64,000 nt of DNA, from positions 52,030 to 116,029 of the forward strand of contig JANWWY010000001.1 of assembly GCA_025057455.1 (NCBI GenBank), read 5' to 3'. Both the position numbers and the translations under genes were made by a program. Origin of the DNA: Aquificaceae bacterium (GTDB lineage Bacteria > Aquificota > Aquificia > Aquificales > Aquificaceae). The notes beneath the pieces were generated by a model. It was not told the origin of the DNA and made no database searches. It saw only the letters and a program-made list of their open reading frames with translations. Shown here one piece after another: positions 32,415-42,674 of this stretch (the first letter of the stretch is position 1; each line of letters starts with the position of its first letter).

Positions 32415-33725
32415 CTAAGCTAAAGCCTCTACCAACCTATCCATTTCTTCCTTAGTCCTCTTTTCAGTAACCGCAATTAGAAGCGTATCTGCATATCCAA
32501 AACTTTCCAAAGGCACACCAAAGAGAAAGCCTGCTTTCAAAGCCTTTTCATAGAGCTCTTTGACCTTCATGCCCCTTAGTGGAAACTCCCACAGATGCTT
32601 ACCCGTATAGACCTCTTTAAGACCCAACTCAAGAAGCCTTTCTTTGAAATAAATCGCCTTTGAAAGGCTCTGGACTGCCACTTCTTTTATGCCTTCCTTT
32701 CCCAAAAGAACCATGTAAAGGAGATTGGCAAGAGCCATAAGGTTCTGGTTTGTGCATATGTTGGAAGTGGCTCTCTCTCTTCTAATGTGCTGTTCTCTGG
32801 TTTGCAAAACAAGCGTAAAAGCTCTTTTTCCTTCTACATCTTCAGCCATGCCTACCAGCCTACCGGGCATCTTCCTCACATACTCCATCTTAGTGCAGAA
32901 AAAGCCAGCATAGGGTCCACCAAAGTTCAAGGGGATACCCATCTGTTGACCCTCTCCCACCACTATATCAGCACCTAACTCACCAGGCGGTTTTAATAGG
33001 GCCAAAGCTACAGGGTCACAGACCACCACCAGTGGCACCTCATACCTTTTTGAAACCCAGGCAATTTCCTCAAGAGGCTCCACAAAGCCCAGAAAGTTGG
33101 GATACTGTACCGCAAGAGCGTGAGCTTTACCATCCTTAACAAAATCTTCAAGCCTATTCAGGTCCGTATATCCTCTTTCCTCCAAGGAGCTCAGAATTAT
33201 CTCATCCTTATATCCCATAAGATAAGTCTTAACAACTTCTCTGTAGTAAGGATGTATACCTTCAGAAAGCACAACCCTAAAACCTTCGCCCCTTATAGCT
33301 CTTGCCATGAGTATGGCTTCCGCGAGTGCAGACCCGCCATCGTACACGCCTGCATTAGCAACATCCATGCCGGTCAGCTCACACATTAGACTCTGATACT
33401 CAAAGATTGCCTGCAGTGTTCCCTGCGAAGCTTCGGACTGATAGGGTGTATAGGCTGTAAGAAACTCCCCCCTGTTTAGAATCTGCCATATGACGGAGGG
33501 CACTATCCTATCGTAAGCACCAAAACCGGCAAAGCAAACCAGACTTTTGTTTTGAGAGCTTACATCCTTAAAGTATCTTCTGAGCTCCTCCTCACTTTTA
33601 CCCCTTGGCAGTTTAGGCTCCGACAGAAGGAATGAATCTATATGGGAAAAAAGGTCCTCAAGAGAAGAGAGACCCAAAAACTTTAGTATTTTCTGAGTCT
33701 CCTCCTCCGAGTGGGGTATGTACAT
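32415..33725 (-). CDS. gcvPA: Glycine dehydrogenase (decarboxylating) subunit 1
   Basis: MYIPHSEEETQKILKFLGLSSLEDLFSHI; FAGFGAYDRIVPSVIWQILNRGEFLTAYTPYQSEASQGTLQAIFEYQSLM. Confidence 0.95.
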   Translation of the reverse strand: MYIPHSEEETQKILKFLGLSSLEDLFSHIDSFLLSEPKLPRGKSEEELRRYFKDVSSQNKSLVCFAGFGAYDRIVPSVIWQILNRGEFLTAYTPYQSEASQGTLQAIFEYQSLMCELTGMDVANAGVYDGGSALAEAILMARAIRGEGFRVVLSEGIHPYYREVVKTYLMGYKDEIILSSLEERGYTDLNRLEDFVKDGKAHALAVQYPNFLGFVEPLEEIAWVSKRYEVPLVVVCDPVALALLKPPGELGADIVVGEGQQMGIPLNFGGPYAGFFCTKMEYVRKMPGRLVGMAEDVEGKRAFTLVLQTREQHIRRERATSNICTNQNLMALANLLYMVLLGKEGIKEVAVQSLSKAIYFKERLLELGLKEVYTGKHLWEFPLRGMKVKELYEKALKAGFLFGVPLESFGYADTLLIAVTEKRTKEEMDRLVEALA

Positions 33726-34268
33726 CTATCTTTCCCTTTCTTCGTATCCTAATTCTTCCTCTGGCAAAGCCTCTAAAGATTCTTCAATCCTTTCTTCTTC
33801 CTCCTCTGGCAACCCAAGCCTTACAGTCTCACCCTTTTCTTCCTTAATTATCTCTACAAGAAGTTGTGCGTAATCCTCTGCAGGCATTAAGTCTTCCACT
33901 TCCATAGGGTCTGAGAGCTCAAGGACCGCAATCCAGCCATCCTCATAGGGGGATTCGTTTAGAAGGTGCGGTTCATCCCCGAGGGTTTCATTAACTTCCA
34001 CTACAGTGCCAGTGAGGGGTGAATAGATGGGGGACACGCTCTTTACAGATTCTATGTTGGCTAATGTGTCCCCGCTTTCGTAGCTTTCACCAACCTGAGG
34101 CAGGTCCACATAGACCACATCGCCTAACTCTTTCTGTGCATAGTCTGTTATGCCTATCCATGCTTTGTTTCCCTTGACCAATGCCCATTCATGGTCCTTT
34201 GTGTAATATCTGTCTCTTCTTACTACGTATTTACCCACAATTATCTCTTCCATAGTGAACCTCCTCAC
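33726..34268 (-). CDS. gcvH: Glycine cleavage system H protein with acidic C-terminal extension
   Basis: YYTKDHEWALVKGNKAWIGITDYAQKELGDVVYVDLP; lipoyl-type motif ESVKSVSPIYSPLTG; Glu-rich tail. Confidence 0.92.
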   Translation of the reverse strand: MRRFTMEEIIVGKYVVRRDRYYTKDHEWALVKGNKAWIGITDYAQKELGDVVYVDLPQVGESYESGDTLANIESVKSVSPIYSPLTGTVVEVNETLGDEPHLLNESPYEDGWIAVLELSDPMEVEDLMPAEDYAQLLVEIIKEEKGETVRLGLPEEEEERIEESLEALPEEELGYEERER

Positions 34269-34747
34269 AAGCTTTCATATTCTATACCATAATCCACCTT
34301 GACCCTATCCATAACCTCGCGCATGTCTCCTTCTTCCGAAAGGAAAGATTCCAAGGCTCTTATATAGTAATCTAAATCTATAAGTCTGAAAAGGGCCAAG
34401 CCTTTCCATCTACCATCAAAAACATGCAGTACATTCTTTCTTTTCTTTGCTATGATTTCCCTGAGCTTCTCCAGGTTTATAACCTGAGATGGGTCAATAA
34501 CAAGAACATCATTCCCTCTCAACTTCCTTAACCCCTTGTAGAGCCCGTAAATAAAGGTCCCTCTGTCGTTTCTTATAAACACCAAGTCTGGAAATTTGTC
34601 CAAGAAATCTTTCATCTCAGTGGTTATGGTTGCATATAGGCTGTCTGGTCCTATTAGCTTTTTCAAAAGGTTTACCTTCTCGCTAACCTTCTGTATAAGG
34701 TCACTCTCCTCAAGAAGCTGAGAATAGAAGACAAGAAGAACCTTCAT
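34265..34747 (-). CDS. Hypothetical protein, possibly degenerate GT-A/nucleotidyltransferase-like
   Basis: RNDRGTFIYGLYKGLRKLRGNDVLVIDPSQVINLEKLREII...GLALFRLIDLDYYIRALES; no GxGxR loop. Confidence 0.45.
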   Translation of the reverse strand: MKVLLVFYSQLLEESDLIQKVSEKVNLLKKLIGPDSLYATITTEMKDFLDKFPDLVFIRNDRGTFIYGLYKGLRKLRGNDVLVIDPSQVINLEKLREIIAKKRKNVLHVFDGRWKGLALFRLIDLDYYIRALESFLSEEGDMREVMDRVKVDYGIEYESL

Positions 34748-34770
34748 GCTGTATATAATATTATAAACTT

Positions 34771-34878
34771 TTGAAAACCTTTAGGCATTTCTTGTATAGA
34801 AAATCATTGTTTACGGCTAAAAAGCCGAAGTCCTACACAGGTTTTTTGGACTTTTGATGCCAAGTATGCTGTTATAAT
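34771..34878 (+). promoter_or_regulatory. Candidate tandem promoters and structured leader upstream of inositol-phosphate synthase
   Basis: TTGAAA-N18-TATAGA (34771-34800), hairpin CGGCT/AGCCG (34814-34827), AAGTCC/GGACTT (34828-34853), second TATAAT at 34873-34878. Confidence 0.4.
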
Positions 34879-34904
34879 ATTATGAAGCCTTTACGGAGGT
34901 CAAA

Positions 34905-36005
34905 ATGTCAAAAATAAGAGTGGCTATAGCGGGTGTGGGCAACTGTGCCAGCAGTTTAATTCAAGGCATACACTACTATGCAAAGCATAAGGAAGATGTT
35001 AGCGGTTTGATGTTTGAGGATGTAGGTGGTTATAAGCCCTGGGATATTGAGGTGGTTGCCGCATGGGACATTGACGCCAGAAAGGTGGGCAAGGATATAT
35101 CCGAGGCTATATTTGCACCACCTAACTGCACCGCCCTCTTTGAACCAAACATTCCAAAGAGTGGCGTTAAAGTCAGAAAGGGTAAGGTGCTGGATGGCTA
35201 CGCAAGCCACATGGCAAACTACCCACCAGAGAGGAGCTTTGTACTCTCCGAGGAAAAGGAGGATGAACTGGAGGATGTAGTGTCAATTCTAAAAGAGGTT
35301 GGTGCGGACATACTCATAAACTACGTGCCCGTTGGTTCAGAGCAAGCTGCAAGATTCTATGCGGAGGCATGTTTAAGAGCTGGTGTCTCCTTCATAAACG
35401 GTATGCCAACTTTTATAGTTTCAGACCCCCAATGGGCAAAGAGATTTGAAGCAGAAGGCATACCCGTTGTGGGTGACGACATAAAGTCTCAGGTAGGTGC
35501 CACCATAGTTCATAGGACCTTAGTCCAACTGTTTTTGGACAGGGGTGTCAAGATAGACAGAACTTACCAGCTTAACTTTGGCGGAAACACGGACTTTCTC
35601 AACATGCTGGAAAGGGAAAGGCTAAAAACTAAAAAGGTTTCAAAGACAGAAGCGGTTTCTTCTCTTATCCCCTATGCCATAGACGATATGAACATTCACA
35701 TAGGACCCTCTGACTGGGTTCCTTGGCTAAAGGACAGAAAGATAGCCTACATAAGGATAGAGGGCAGGCTATTTGGCGATGTTCCCATGTACGTGGAGTT
35801 AAAGCTGGATGTGGAGGACTCACCCAACAGCGCTGGCTCTATGATAGATGCGGTCAGATGTTGTAAACTGGCAAGGGACAGATGTATAGCGGGACCCCTT
35901 TACTCTATTAGTGCCTACACCATGAAGCATCCCCCCATACAGTATCCTGACTGGCAAGCAAGGAAGATGGTAGAAGAGTTTATTCGTGGAGAACGAGAGA
36001 GGTAA
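34905..36005 (+). CDS. Inositol-3-phosphate synthase family protein
   Basis: [70 protein letters not shown]. Confidence 0.92.
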   Translation: MSKIRVAIAGVGNCASSLIQGIHYYAKHKEDVSGLMFEDVGGYKPWDIEVVAAWDIDARKVGKDISEAIFAPPNCTALFEPNIPKSGVKVRKGKVLDGYASHMANYPPERSFVLSEEKEDELEDVVSILKEVGADILINYVPVGSEQAARFYAEACLRAGVSFINGMPTFIVSDPQWAKRFEAEGIPVVGDDIKSQVGATIVHRTLVQLFLDRGVKIDRTYQLNFGGNTDFLNMLERERLKTKKVSKTEAVSSLIPYAIDDMNIHIGPSDWVPWLKDRKIAYIRIEGRLFGDVPMYVELKLDVEDSPNSAGSMIDAVRCCKLARDRCIAGPLYSISAYTMKHPPIQYPDWQARKMVEEFIRGERER

Positions 36006-37050
36006 ACTCTGGTTTCACGTTGCAAGTGTAGGGGAATTTAACACTGCCAGACCTGTTTTAAAAAAACTATACAAAGACTATCATGTGGTGCTTACCTACT
36101 TTTCCTTTAGGGCAAGGGATTACCTGACATCTCAGAGGGATAAGGGCTATTTTCACGAGCTCTACAGAATACCTTTAGACCTTCCTCCTCTCGTAAAGTC
36201 CTTTGAAAGAAGGCTAAAACCTATGGCTATAATTGTCATGGAAAGAGAGCTGTGGCCTTGTTTTCTTACCTTCACAAAAGCTCCAAAAATCTGGCTCAAC
36301 GCCTACGCAAAAGGAGGTCTTTTTGAACGCTGGCTCTCAAAAAAGTTTGCCCTTATACTAACAAGGGACGAGGAAAGCTTCAATACCTTTCAAGCTTACG
36401 GTTGCAAAAAGGTAGTCAACTGCCAAAATCTCAAGTTTGTCCTTGAAGAGCCCAACCCTATACAAATAAATCTAGAGGGGGAGCTTTTTGTAGCAGGGAG
36501 CACCCACCCGGGAGAGGAAACCATTGTAAAAGAAGTTTTTCAAAGGCTCAAGGAAGAGTTTAAAGACCTAAAGCTGGTCATTGCTCCAAGGCACGTAAGT
36601 AGAGCTACAGAGGTGGCACAGATTTTTAAGGACTATAGGGTTTCCTTTAGAAGTAAAGAGGAGAAAAATTGGGATGTTTTGATTGTGGATACTCTTGGAG
36701 AACTTTTTTCTCTTTATGCCCATGCGAGGCTTGCCTTTGTGGGTGGCACACTGGTGCCCGTTGGTGGTCATAACCTGCTCGAGCCAGCCTACTTTGGAAA
36801 ACCTGTGCTGTATGGACCTTACACCCATAAGGTAGAAGACCTCAGACAGTTCCTCGAGAGAATAGGTATGGGTTTTGCTGTGAAAGATGCACAGGACTTG
36901 TATAAGAAAGCAAAAGGTTTGATTCTGGGGGAGCTTAGCTTCAAACCCTCTTCTCTTAGGGAATACTCTAACAGGGTTCTACAGTGTTATCTTTCCCACT
37001 TGGAGGAGGCTTTGCAGTGTGAGATAATACATAGTCATGAGAGACCTTAA
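35986..37050 (+). CDS. waaA: 3-deoxy-D-manno-octulosonic acid transferase
   Basis: [63 protein letters not shown] start. Confidence 0.92.
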   Translation: MENERGKLWFHVASVGEFNTARPVLKKLYKDYHVVLTYFSFRARDYLTSQRDKGYFHELYRIPLDLPPLVKSFERRLKPMAIIVMERELWPCFLTFTKAPKIWLNAYAKGGLFERWLSKKFALILTRDEESFNTFQAYGCKKVVNCQNLKFVLEEPNPIQINLEGELFVAGSTHPGEETIVKEVFQRLKEEFKDLKLVIAPRHVSRATEVAQIFKDYRVSFRSKEEKNWDVLIVDTLGELFSLYAHARLAFVGGTLVPVGGHNLLEPAYFGKPVLYGPYTHKVEDLRQFLERIGMGFAVKDAQDLYKKAKGLILGELSFKPSSLREYSNRVLQCYLSHLEEALQCEIIHSHERP

Positions 37051-38530
37051 GCTTAACCTCGCTCTTCTCCTCTTTATTGTCATAGCCTCCGTTGGGATAG
37101 TAAGCTTAAAGCCCATTAATCTCGGTCTTGACCTTAGGGGTGGTATATCCATGGTTATACAGCCCGACATAAACTACAGCCTTGAGCAGGAATACGAAAA
37201 GTATGCAAAGGATATAGAAAGTGAAGTAAGGGAAGCTGGTATAAGGATTTTGGAGGTGACTGTAAGAAAGGATAGTATAGGTGTGGAGCTTTTGGAGGAG
37301 GGAGACTACACAAAGCTTTTGAACCTTTTGGAAAAGGAATTTCCCAGGTTTACAGTTACCAAGAGAGAGGGAGGGACTGTTTTAATAAGGCTAAAGGATG
37401 CAGAAATTGAACAGCTCAGGAGCGGAGTAATAACTCAAACCATAGAGGTGCTCAGAAAAAGAATAGATGAGCTCGGTGTGGTCCAGCCCGTTATAACGCG
37501 CATGGGTGCGGACAGGATACTTATAGAGCTTCCGGGCATATTAGATGTGCAGAGGGCTAAATCCATAGTGGGAAGGACAGCCCTATTAGAGCTAAAATTG
37601 GTGGTGGAATCTGGTCCAAAGGAGTTATTACAGGGTAAGTTAACCAAGGACTATGAACTCCTCCCAGATACAGTGGGTGGGGAGTGGTTTTTGGTGGAAA
37701 AGTTGCCAGTTATCACTGGTGCGGACCTAAAGACCGCATACACCACAACGGACGAATTTGGAATGCCCGCCGTAGGCTTTGAGCTTACAGACAGAGGTTC
37801 AAGGCTTTTCGCACAAGCAACAGAGCAGAATATAGGCAGAAGGCTTGCCATAGTCTTGGATAAAAGGGTGCTATCCGCACCTGTCATAAGAAGCAGGATA
37901 AGCGATAGAGGTCAGATAAGCGGAAATTTCACGCCAGAGGAAGCCAAAGAGCTGGCAATAGTGTTAAGGTCTGGTGCTTTGCCAACGAAGGTAGAGTTTC
38001 TGCAAGAGACGGTAGTGGGTCCATCCTTGGGTAAGGATGCCATAGAGCAGGGTATAAAGGGGGGTATTGCTGGGTTTGCCCTTTTGGTGTTCATTCTTCT
38101 GTTTAGGTACAAATTTGCGGGCTTTACCGCCACTATTTCCATACTGCTGAACGCCCTAATGCTCTGGGCTGGTCTTGTATTGTTGGGTGGAACCCTTACC
38201 CTGCCTGGCATAGCGGGAATAATACTAAACATGGGTATAGCGGTAGATTCTAACGTCCTAATCTTTGAAAGGGTAAAGGAAGAGTTAAGACTTGGCAACA
38301 GTGTGAGAAAGTCTATAGAACTGGGCTACAGAAGAACCCTAAGTGCCGTTTGGGATACCCACATAACACTTCTGGTGGCAGCGCTTATACTCTTTCAGTT
38401 TGGTAGCGGACCAGTGAAAGGTTTTGCCACCACCCTTACCATAGGCACGATTGCCTCCTTTGTTTCTAACGTATACTTTGCCAAGGTTTTGTTGGAAATT
38501 TTAAACCGCCTAAGACTCTTCAGAATTTAA
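37037..38530 (+). CDS. secD: Protein translocase subunit SecD
   Basis: LGLDLRGGISMVIQ; VIRSRISDRGQISGNFTPEEAKELAIVLRSGALPTKVEFLQETVVGPSLG. Confidence 0.96.
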   Translation: MRDLKLNLALLLFIVIASVGIVSLKPINLGLDLRGGISMVIQPDINYSLEQEYEKYAKDIESEVREAGIRILEVTVRKDSIGVELLEEGDYTKLLNLLEKEFPRFTVTKREGGTVLIRLKDAEIEQLRSGVITQTIEVLRKRIDELGVVQPVITRMGADRILIELPGILDVQRAKSIVGRTALLELKLVVESGPKELLQGKLTKDYELLPDTVGGEWFLVEKLPVITGADLKTAYTTTDEFGMPAVGFELTDRGSRLFAQATEQNIGRRLAIVLDKRVLSAPVIRSRISDRGQISGNFTPEEAKELAIVLRSGALPTKVEFLQETVVGPSLGKDAIEQGIKGGIAGFALLVFILLFRYKFAGFTATISILLNALMLWAGLVLLGGTLTLPGIAGIILNMGIAVDSNVLIFERVKEELRLGNSVRKSIELGYRRTLSAVWDTHITLLVAALILFQFGSGPVKGFATTLTIGTIASFVSNVYFAKVLLEILNRLRLFRI

Positions 38531-39801
38531 AGGTATAGACTAAAGCTATTAACTTCTTCCTCTAAGAAAGCTGGGACTGTCTTTCCCCTTTCTTCTTTTC
38601 TTTCGCCTTGGCGGTTGTCAGAACTGTACAGGCTGTTGCCATTTAACTTAAGCACTTCAAGGTTAATACCCATACTTTGTAGGGATTGAACAAGCCTTTG
38701 AACTTCCAGAGCAGTTGGCTGTCTGTAGAGGTTGTCATCCAGGTTTATAAAAAGCTTAAGTCTATCCCCAAGAAAGGTCAGCCTCGCGTTGGCTTCCTCA
38801 ACCCAAAGGCTTACATGCTTTGGTTCATAACCTATGGTAGCCTGGTGCTTTTTCACCGATTGGGTTTTCAACTCCTGCTCTACGCCCTTTTCTAACCCTT
38901 TAACCTCCACATTTTGGTAAGGACTAACATTTTTGTAATTCTCTCCATCCTGCTTTTCTTCTATTTTTCTTTCCGTTGAATAGTGTTTTTTATCTGAAAA
39001 GTGTGTGAAGTCTGTAGTTTCCTGCTCCCCAACCTCAAAGGAGTGCCCTTGGTGCATCCTTTTTCCACTTTCGCTCCTGGAAGTGTCCACAAGCATACCC
39101 GCCAGATTTTCTTCCTTTTGGGAGAATTTTATTTCCTTCACATCCACAAATTTTTCAACGAGGTTTAGAGAGTTTAGCGTGTTTTCCTTTAACAAGTGTA
39201 TGGGATATGAAGGTGAATTTTCCAGAGGTTTGCCCACATACTGGTAAGTTTTGGCATCCTTCACAGAAAGGTTATCGTCCCTTCTATCCTTCTGTATGTG
39301 TTCTAAGAGGGCATTCTCTGTCTCCAAAGCACTAGAGGGTATTATTGTATGACTATTGTTTGAGTAGTCTTTAAGCATGCTCCTTTCGTTCTTTAAAGTA
39401 GGGAAAAGAGCCTTCTTTTCAGAGTGTGTATATTCTAGTTGTGCCTCTAAGATTTTTTCTAAACCTTGATTTGTTGGCATAAAATTTAGGATACCCATAG
39501 AGGCTGTATGATTTACCAAAGCCTCTTGACTGTTTGGCTTTTCTAAGGGTTTTTGTTGGTCCTGCAAGACTTCTGTTAATTTTTCTAAATGCTGGTGGGT
39601 TACAGCGGTGTTTATAATACCCACATTTAAGACCCAATCAAACATTTCATTTTCAGCGTCCGGCTTTGGTGCAGTCCCTTTGTCCTCATGCTGTATAAGC
39701 TGGAGGAGTACGGAAGAAAAATCATCTTTCGTCGCATGGCTATGATACTGTAGATATCTCTCATCGAGAGTATGCTTGACGCCTACTACTCTTTCGTCCA
39801 T
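38527..39801 (-). CDS. Hypothetical protein, possible FliK-like (hook-length control) C-terminus
   Basis: Low-complexity hydrophilic N-terminal region; C-term ARLTFLGDRLKLFINLDDNLYRQPTALEVQRLVQSLQSMGINLEVLKLNGNSLY. Confidence 0.35.
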   Translation of the reverse strand: MDERVVGVKHTLDERYLQYHSHATKDDFSSVLLQLIQHEDKGTAPKPDAENEMFDWVLNVGIINTAVTHQHLEKLTEVLQDQQKPLEKPNSQEALVNHTASMGILNFMPTNQGLEKILEAQLEYTHSEKKALFPTLKNERSMLKDYSNNSHTIIPSSALETENALLEHIQKDRRDDNLSVKDAKTYQYVGKPLENSPSYPIHLLKENTLNSLNLVEKFVDVKEIKFSQKEENLAGMLVDTSRSESGKRMHQGHSFEVGEQETTDFTHFSDKKHYSTERKIEEKQDGENYKNVSPYQNVEVKGLEKGVEQELKTQSVKKHQATIGYEPKHVSLWVEEANARLTFLGDRLKLFINLDDNLYRQPTALEVQRLVQSLQSMGINLEVLKLNGNSLYSSDNRQGERKEERGKTVPAFLEEEVNSFSLYL

Positions 39802-39871
39802 TGCTCCCCCTTGCTTATTATACATTGTATCCCTCTGGCTAACAATTTCAAGTGGCATAAACTATTTAAAC

Positions 39872-40822
39872 ATGGAAGTTAGGGCTTTTCAGTGGAAGGG
39901 AGATAGTTTGTTTCTTCTTGATCAAAGGGTGCTTCCAGAAAAGGAGTTATGGCAACAGCTCAAAGATTACAGGGATGTAGCCAAAGCCATAAAAGATATG
40001 GCTGTTAGGGGTGCACCCGCCATAGGATGCGTAGCAGCTTATGGCTTTGTTCTTGGCGTTATGAAAGGGGAGGACCCAGAACTAGTCTATAGAACTCTGT
40101 GGGAGACAAGACCTACAGCCTATAACCTGTTTTGGGCTTTGAATAGGATGAGGAAAGCTCTGGAAGAGGGGAAGGACCTGGAAGAAGAAGCAAAAGCCAT
40201 AGAGGAAGAAGACTACAGGGCAAACAAGCGCATGGGAGAGATAGGTCAACAACTAATACCAAAAGGCGCAAGAGTACTTACCCATTGCAACACGGGTGCC
40301 CTGGCCACTGCGGGATGGGGCACCGCATTGGGGGTTATAAGGTCCGCTCATTACCTGGGAAAGGACGTATTTGTCTGGGTTGATGAAACAAGACCCTACC
40401 TTCAGGGTTCAAGGCTAACTGCATGGGAGCTCCTAAAGGAGGGCATACCCCACAGTATAATAACAGACTCAACCGCTGGCTTTTTAATGAGAAGGGGTCT
40501 TGTAGATTGTATTGTAGTTGGTGCGGACAGGATAACAAAGGACTATTATGTGGCTAACAAGATAGGCACTTACACCCTCTCTGTGCTTGCAAAGGTTCAC
40601 AGCGTCCCCTTTTATGTAGCAGCTCCTAAATCTACCTTTGATGAAAACTCCATAGGAGAAGAAAGCATAAAGATAGAAGAGAGAAGCGAGATGGAGTTAA
40701 AGTTCATAAAGCATGTGCCCATAGCCCCAGATGGGTCCCCTGCTCTTCATCTTGCTTTTGATATAACGCCACCAGAAAACATAACCGCTATAATAACTGA
40801 GGAAGGTATAATAAAATTATGA
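39872..40822 (+). CDS. mtnA: S-methyl-5-thioribose-1-phosphate isomerase
   Basis: DMAVRGAPAIGCVAAYG; LTHCNTGALATAGWGTALGV; VGADRITKDYYVANKIGTY. Confidence 0.95.
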   Translation: MEVRAFQWKGDSLFLLDQRVLPEKELWQQLKDYRDVAKAIKDMAVRGAPAIGCVAAYGFVLGVMKGEDPELVYRTLWETRPTAYNLFWALNRMRKALEEGKDLEEEAKAIEEEDYRANKRMGEIGQQLIPKGARVLTHCNTGALATAGWGTALGVIRSAHYLGKDVFVWVDETRPYLQGSRLTAWELLKEGIPHSIITDSTAGFLMRRGLVDCIVVGADRITKDYYVANKIGTYTLSVLAKVHSVPFYVAAPKSTFDENSIGEESIKIEERSEMELKFIKHVPIAPDGSPALHLAFDITPPENITAIITEEGIIKL

Positions 40823-41511
40823 CGCTCACAGACATACTCAGAGACTTAGAAGGGGAAAGGGAGTGTGAGGTCATAACCTCATGGAAGGAGATTCCCATAA
40901 GGGCAAAACTTCCCATAAGATGGGTTTCCCCACAAGAAAGGTTTGTTAGCTTTGATTTCGGAAGGTGTAAATTCAAACACGTCTTCTCCGACAAAATACC
41001 CGTCTACATAAAAATAGGAGAATTGTTCCTAATATGTAAAGTGTTTAGCAACATAAGAGATGAACTGGTTTTAGAAGTGGATGCTCCCGTGCCAGCACCA
41101 CCTATCATACTTAGGGAGTTTATAAGAGTTGAACCTACAGAGAAGGAGCCCGTTTACGTATCCTTTTGTGTAGAAGATAAATGCATAATAAAAACAAAAG
41201 CAGTGGATATAAGCGAGTCTGGTGTAGGTGTAATCATACACAACGAGGAGGCAAATACCTTTGTGGATATTCTTTCAGAGATTGCAACCGACACCCTAAA
41301 AATACATACCCCCTTTGACATAGAGATAGAACTGCCAAAGGAAGGTACGGTAAAAGCCCAGGGAGAGCTGAAGAACATAATAAGCAGGGAAGGGGATGTG
41401 TACATAAGATTAGGCTTTAGAATAACCCTGAAGGAAGAATACACAAAGAAAATAAGACAGTACGTCATAAGAAGACAGAGGGAAATTCTGGAGCAACTAA
41501 AATCACTATGA
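40819..41511 (+). CDS. PilZ-domain protein
   Basis: RxxxR (REFIR) followed by DISESGVGV, consistent with c-di-GMP-binding PilZ. Confidence 0.8.
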   Translation: MTLTDILRDLEGERECEVITSWKEIPIRAKLPIRWVSPQERFVSFDFGRCKFKHVFSDKIPVYIKIGELFLICKVFSNIRDELVLEVDAPVPAPPIILREFIRVEPTEKEPVYVSFCVEDKCIIKTKAVDISESGVGVIIHNEEANTFVDILSEIATDTLKIHTPFDIEIELPKEGTVKAQGELKNIISREGDVYIRLGFRITLKEEYTKKIRQYVIRRQREILEQLKSL

Positions 41512-42674
41512 TTCCTCTGCTGAGGCTTTCCTTTAGGTATCTACTTTCGGGAAAGGGGTCCACACAACTCGTTTCCTTTGTGGCGCTTCTGGGTATTATT
41601 CTGGGAGTGTCCGCCCTCCTTCTTACAATGGCTGTCTTTGCAGGCTTTCAGCAGGCACTCAAGGAGAAAATTCTCTCGACATCCCCCCACATAATAGTAA
41701 GCCTTCTAAATCAGGAAAGTGCAGAAGAAAAAAAGCAGACAATAGAGAGCGTTAAGGGTGTGGAAAGGGTTTACGCAGTGGTCCTATATCAGGGGCTTGT
41801 TTCAAAGGATGGAAGAATCTTTAGCGTAAGCGTCAAAGCTATGAGTAAAGAGGACATAAAGAAGGTTTACGGCGTGGAAACCTTTGATGGTGTAGCTGTA
41901 GGTGCAGGGCTTGCGGATGTGCTTGGTATAAAGAAGGGGGAAGAAGTATTGCTTCTTTCTCCTATGGGCAGGCGAACACCCTTTGGCTTTTTACCTAAGG
42001 TAAGGTCCTTCAAAGTAGAAGGTGTTTTCCAAAAGGGTGTTTTTGACCAGGATTATGCTACGGTAATCATGGAAGAGCAGAGGGCAAAAGACTTTTTCGG
42101 TGATGACTATCAACTACTCGGTTATGAAGTGTACTTAAAAGACCCCTACAAGGCTCAAGATGTAAAGCATAGAATAGAAAAAGTCATAGGCATTGATGCT
42201 ATAGCGCGTTCTTGGATAGACTTAAACAAACCCCTTTTCAACGCTCTCGAGCTGGAGAAAGTTGGCATATCCTTCGTGCTCATGCTTATGGTTCTTATAG
42301 CCTCCTTCAACATAACCAGTCTTCTCTTTATGAAAGTAAGGGAGAAGGTAAGGGACATAGCGGTCTTGAGGACCTTTGGTCTCAGGAAAAGGCAGGTCCT
42401 TCTTATATTCCTCCTTCAGGGTCTCATTCTGGGAATTGCGGGGACTGTTTTGGGTTTTGGACTTTCCCTTTTTGGTGGTTATCTTATAAATCAGTACAAG
42501 CTCATAAGGGTTCCTGCGGATGTATACCTTATGGACCATATTCCCGCACACTTTGAAATGGGTGATATTTTGTTTACGTTGGTTGGTGCCATTCTCCTTT
42601 CTCTCTTAGCAAGTCTTTTGCCCGCTTACAAGGCGAGCAGGCAAAGTATAGTCCAGGTGTTGAGAAATGAGTAA
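41508..42674 (+). CDS. lolC: LolC/LolE-type ABC transporter permease
   Basis: LSFRYLLSGKGSTQLVSFVALLGIILGVSALLLTMAVFAGFQQAL; C-term LLASLLPAYKASRQSIVQVLRNE. Confidence 0.88.
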   Translation: MIPLLRLSFRYLLSGKGSTQLVSFVALLGIILGVSALLLTMAVFAGFQQALKEKILSTSPHIIVSLLNQESAEEKKQTIESVKGVERVYAVVLYQGLVSKDGRIFSVSVKAMSKEDIKKVYGVETFDGVAVGAGLADVLGIKKGEEVLLLSPMGRRTPFGFLPKVRSFKVEGVFQKGVFDQDYATVIMEEQRAKDFFGDDYQLLGYEVYLKDPYKAQDVKHRIEKVIGIDAIARSWIDLNKPLFNALELEKVGISFVLMLMVLIASFNITSLLFMKVREKVRDIAVLRTFGLRKRQVLLIFLLQGLILGIAGTVLGFGLSLFGGYLINQYKLIRVPADVYLMDHIPAHFEMGDILFTLVGAILLSLLASLLPAYKASRQSIVQVLRNE

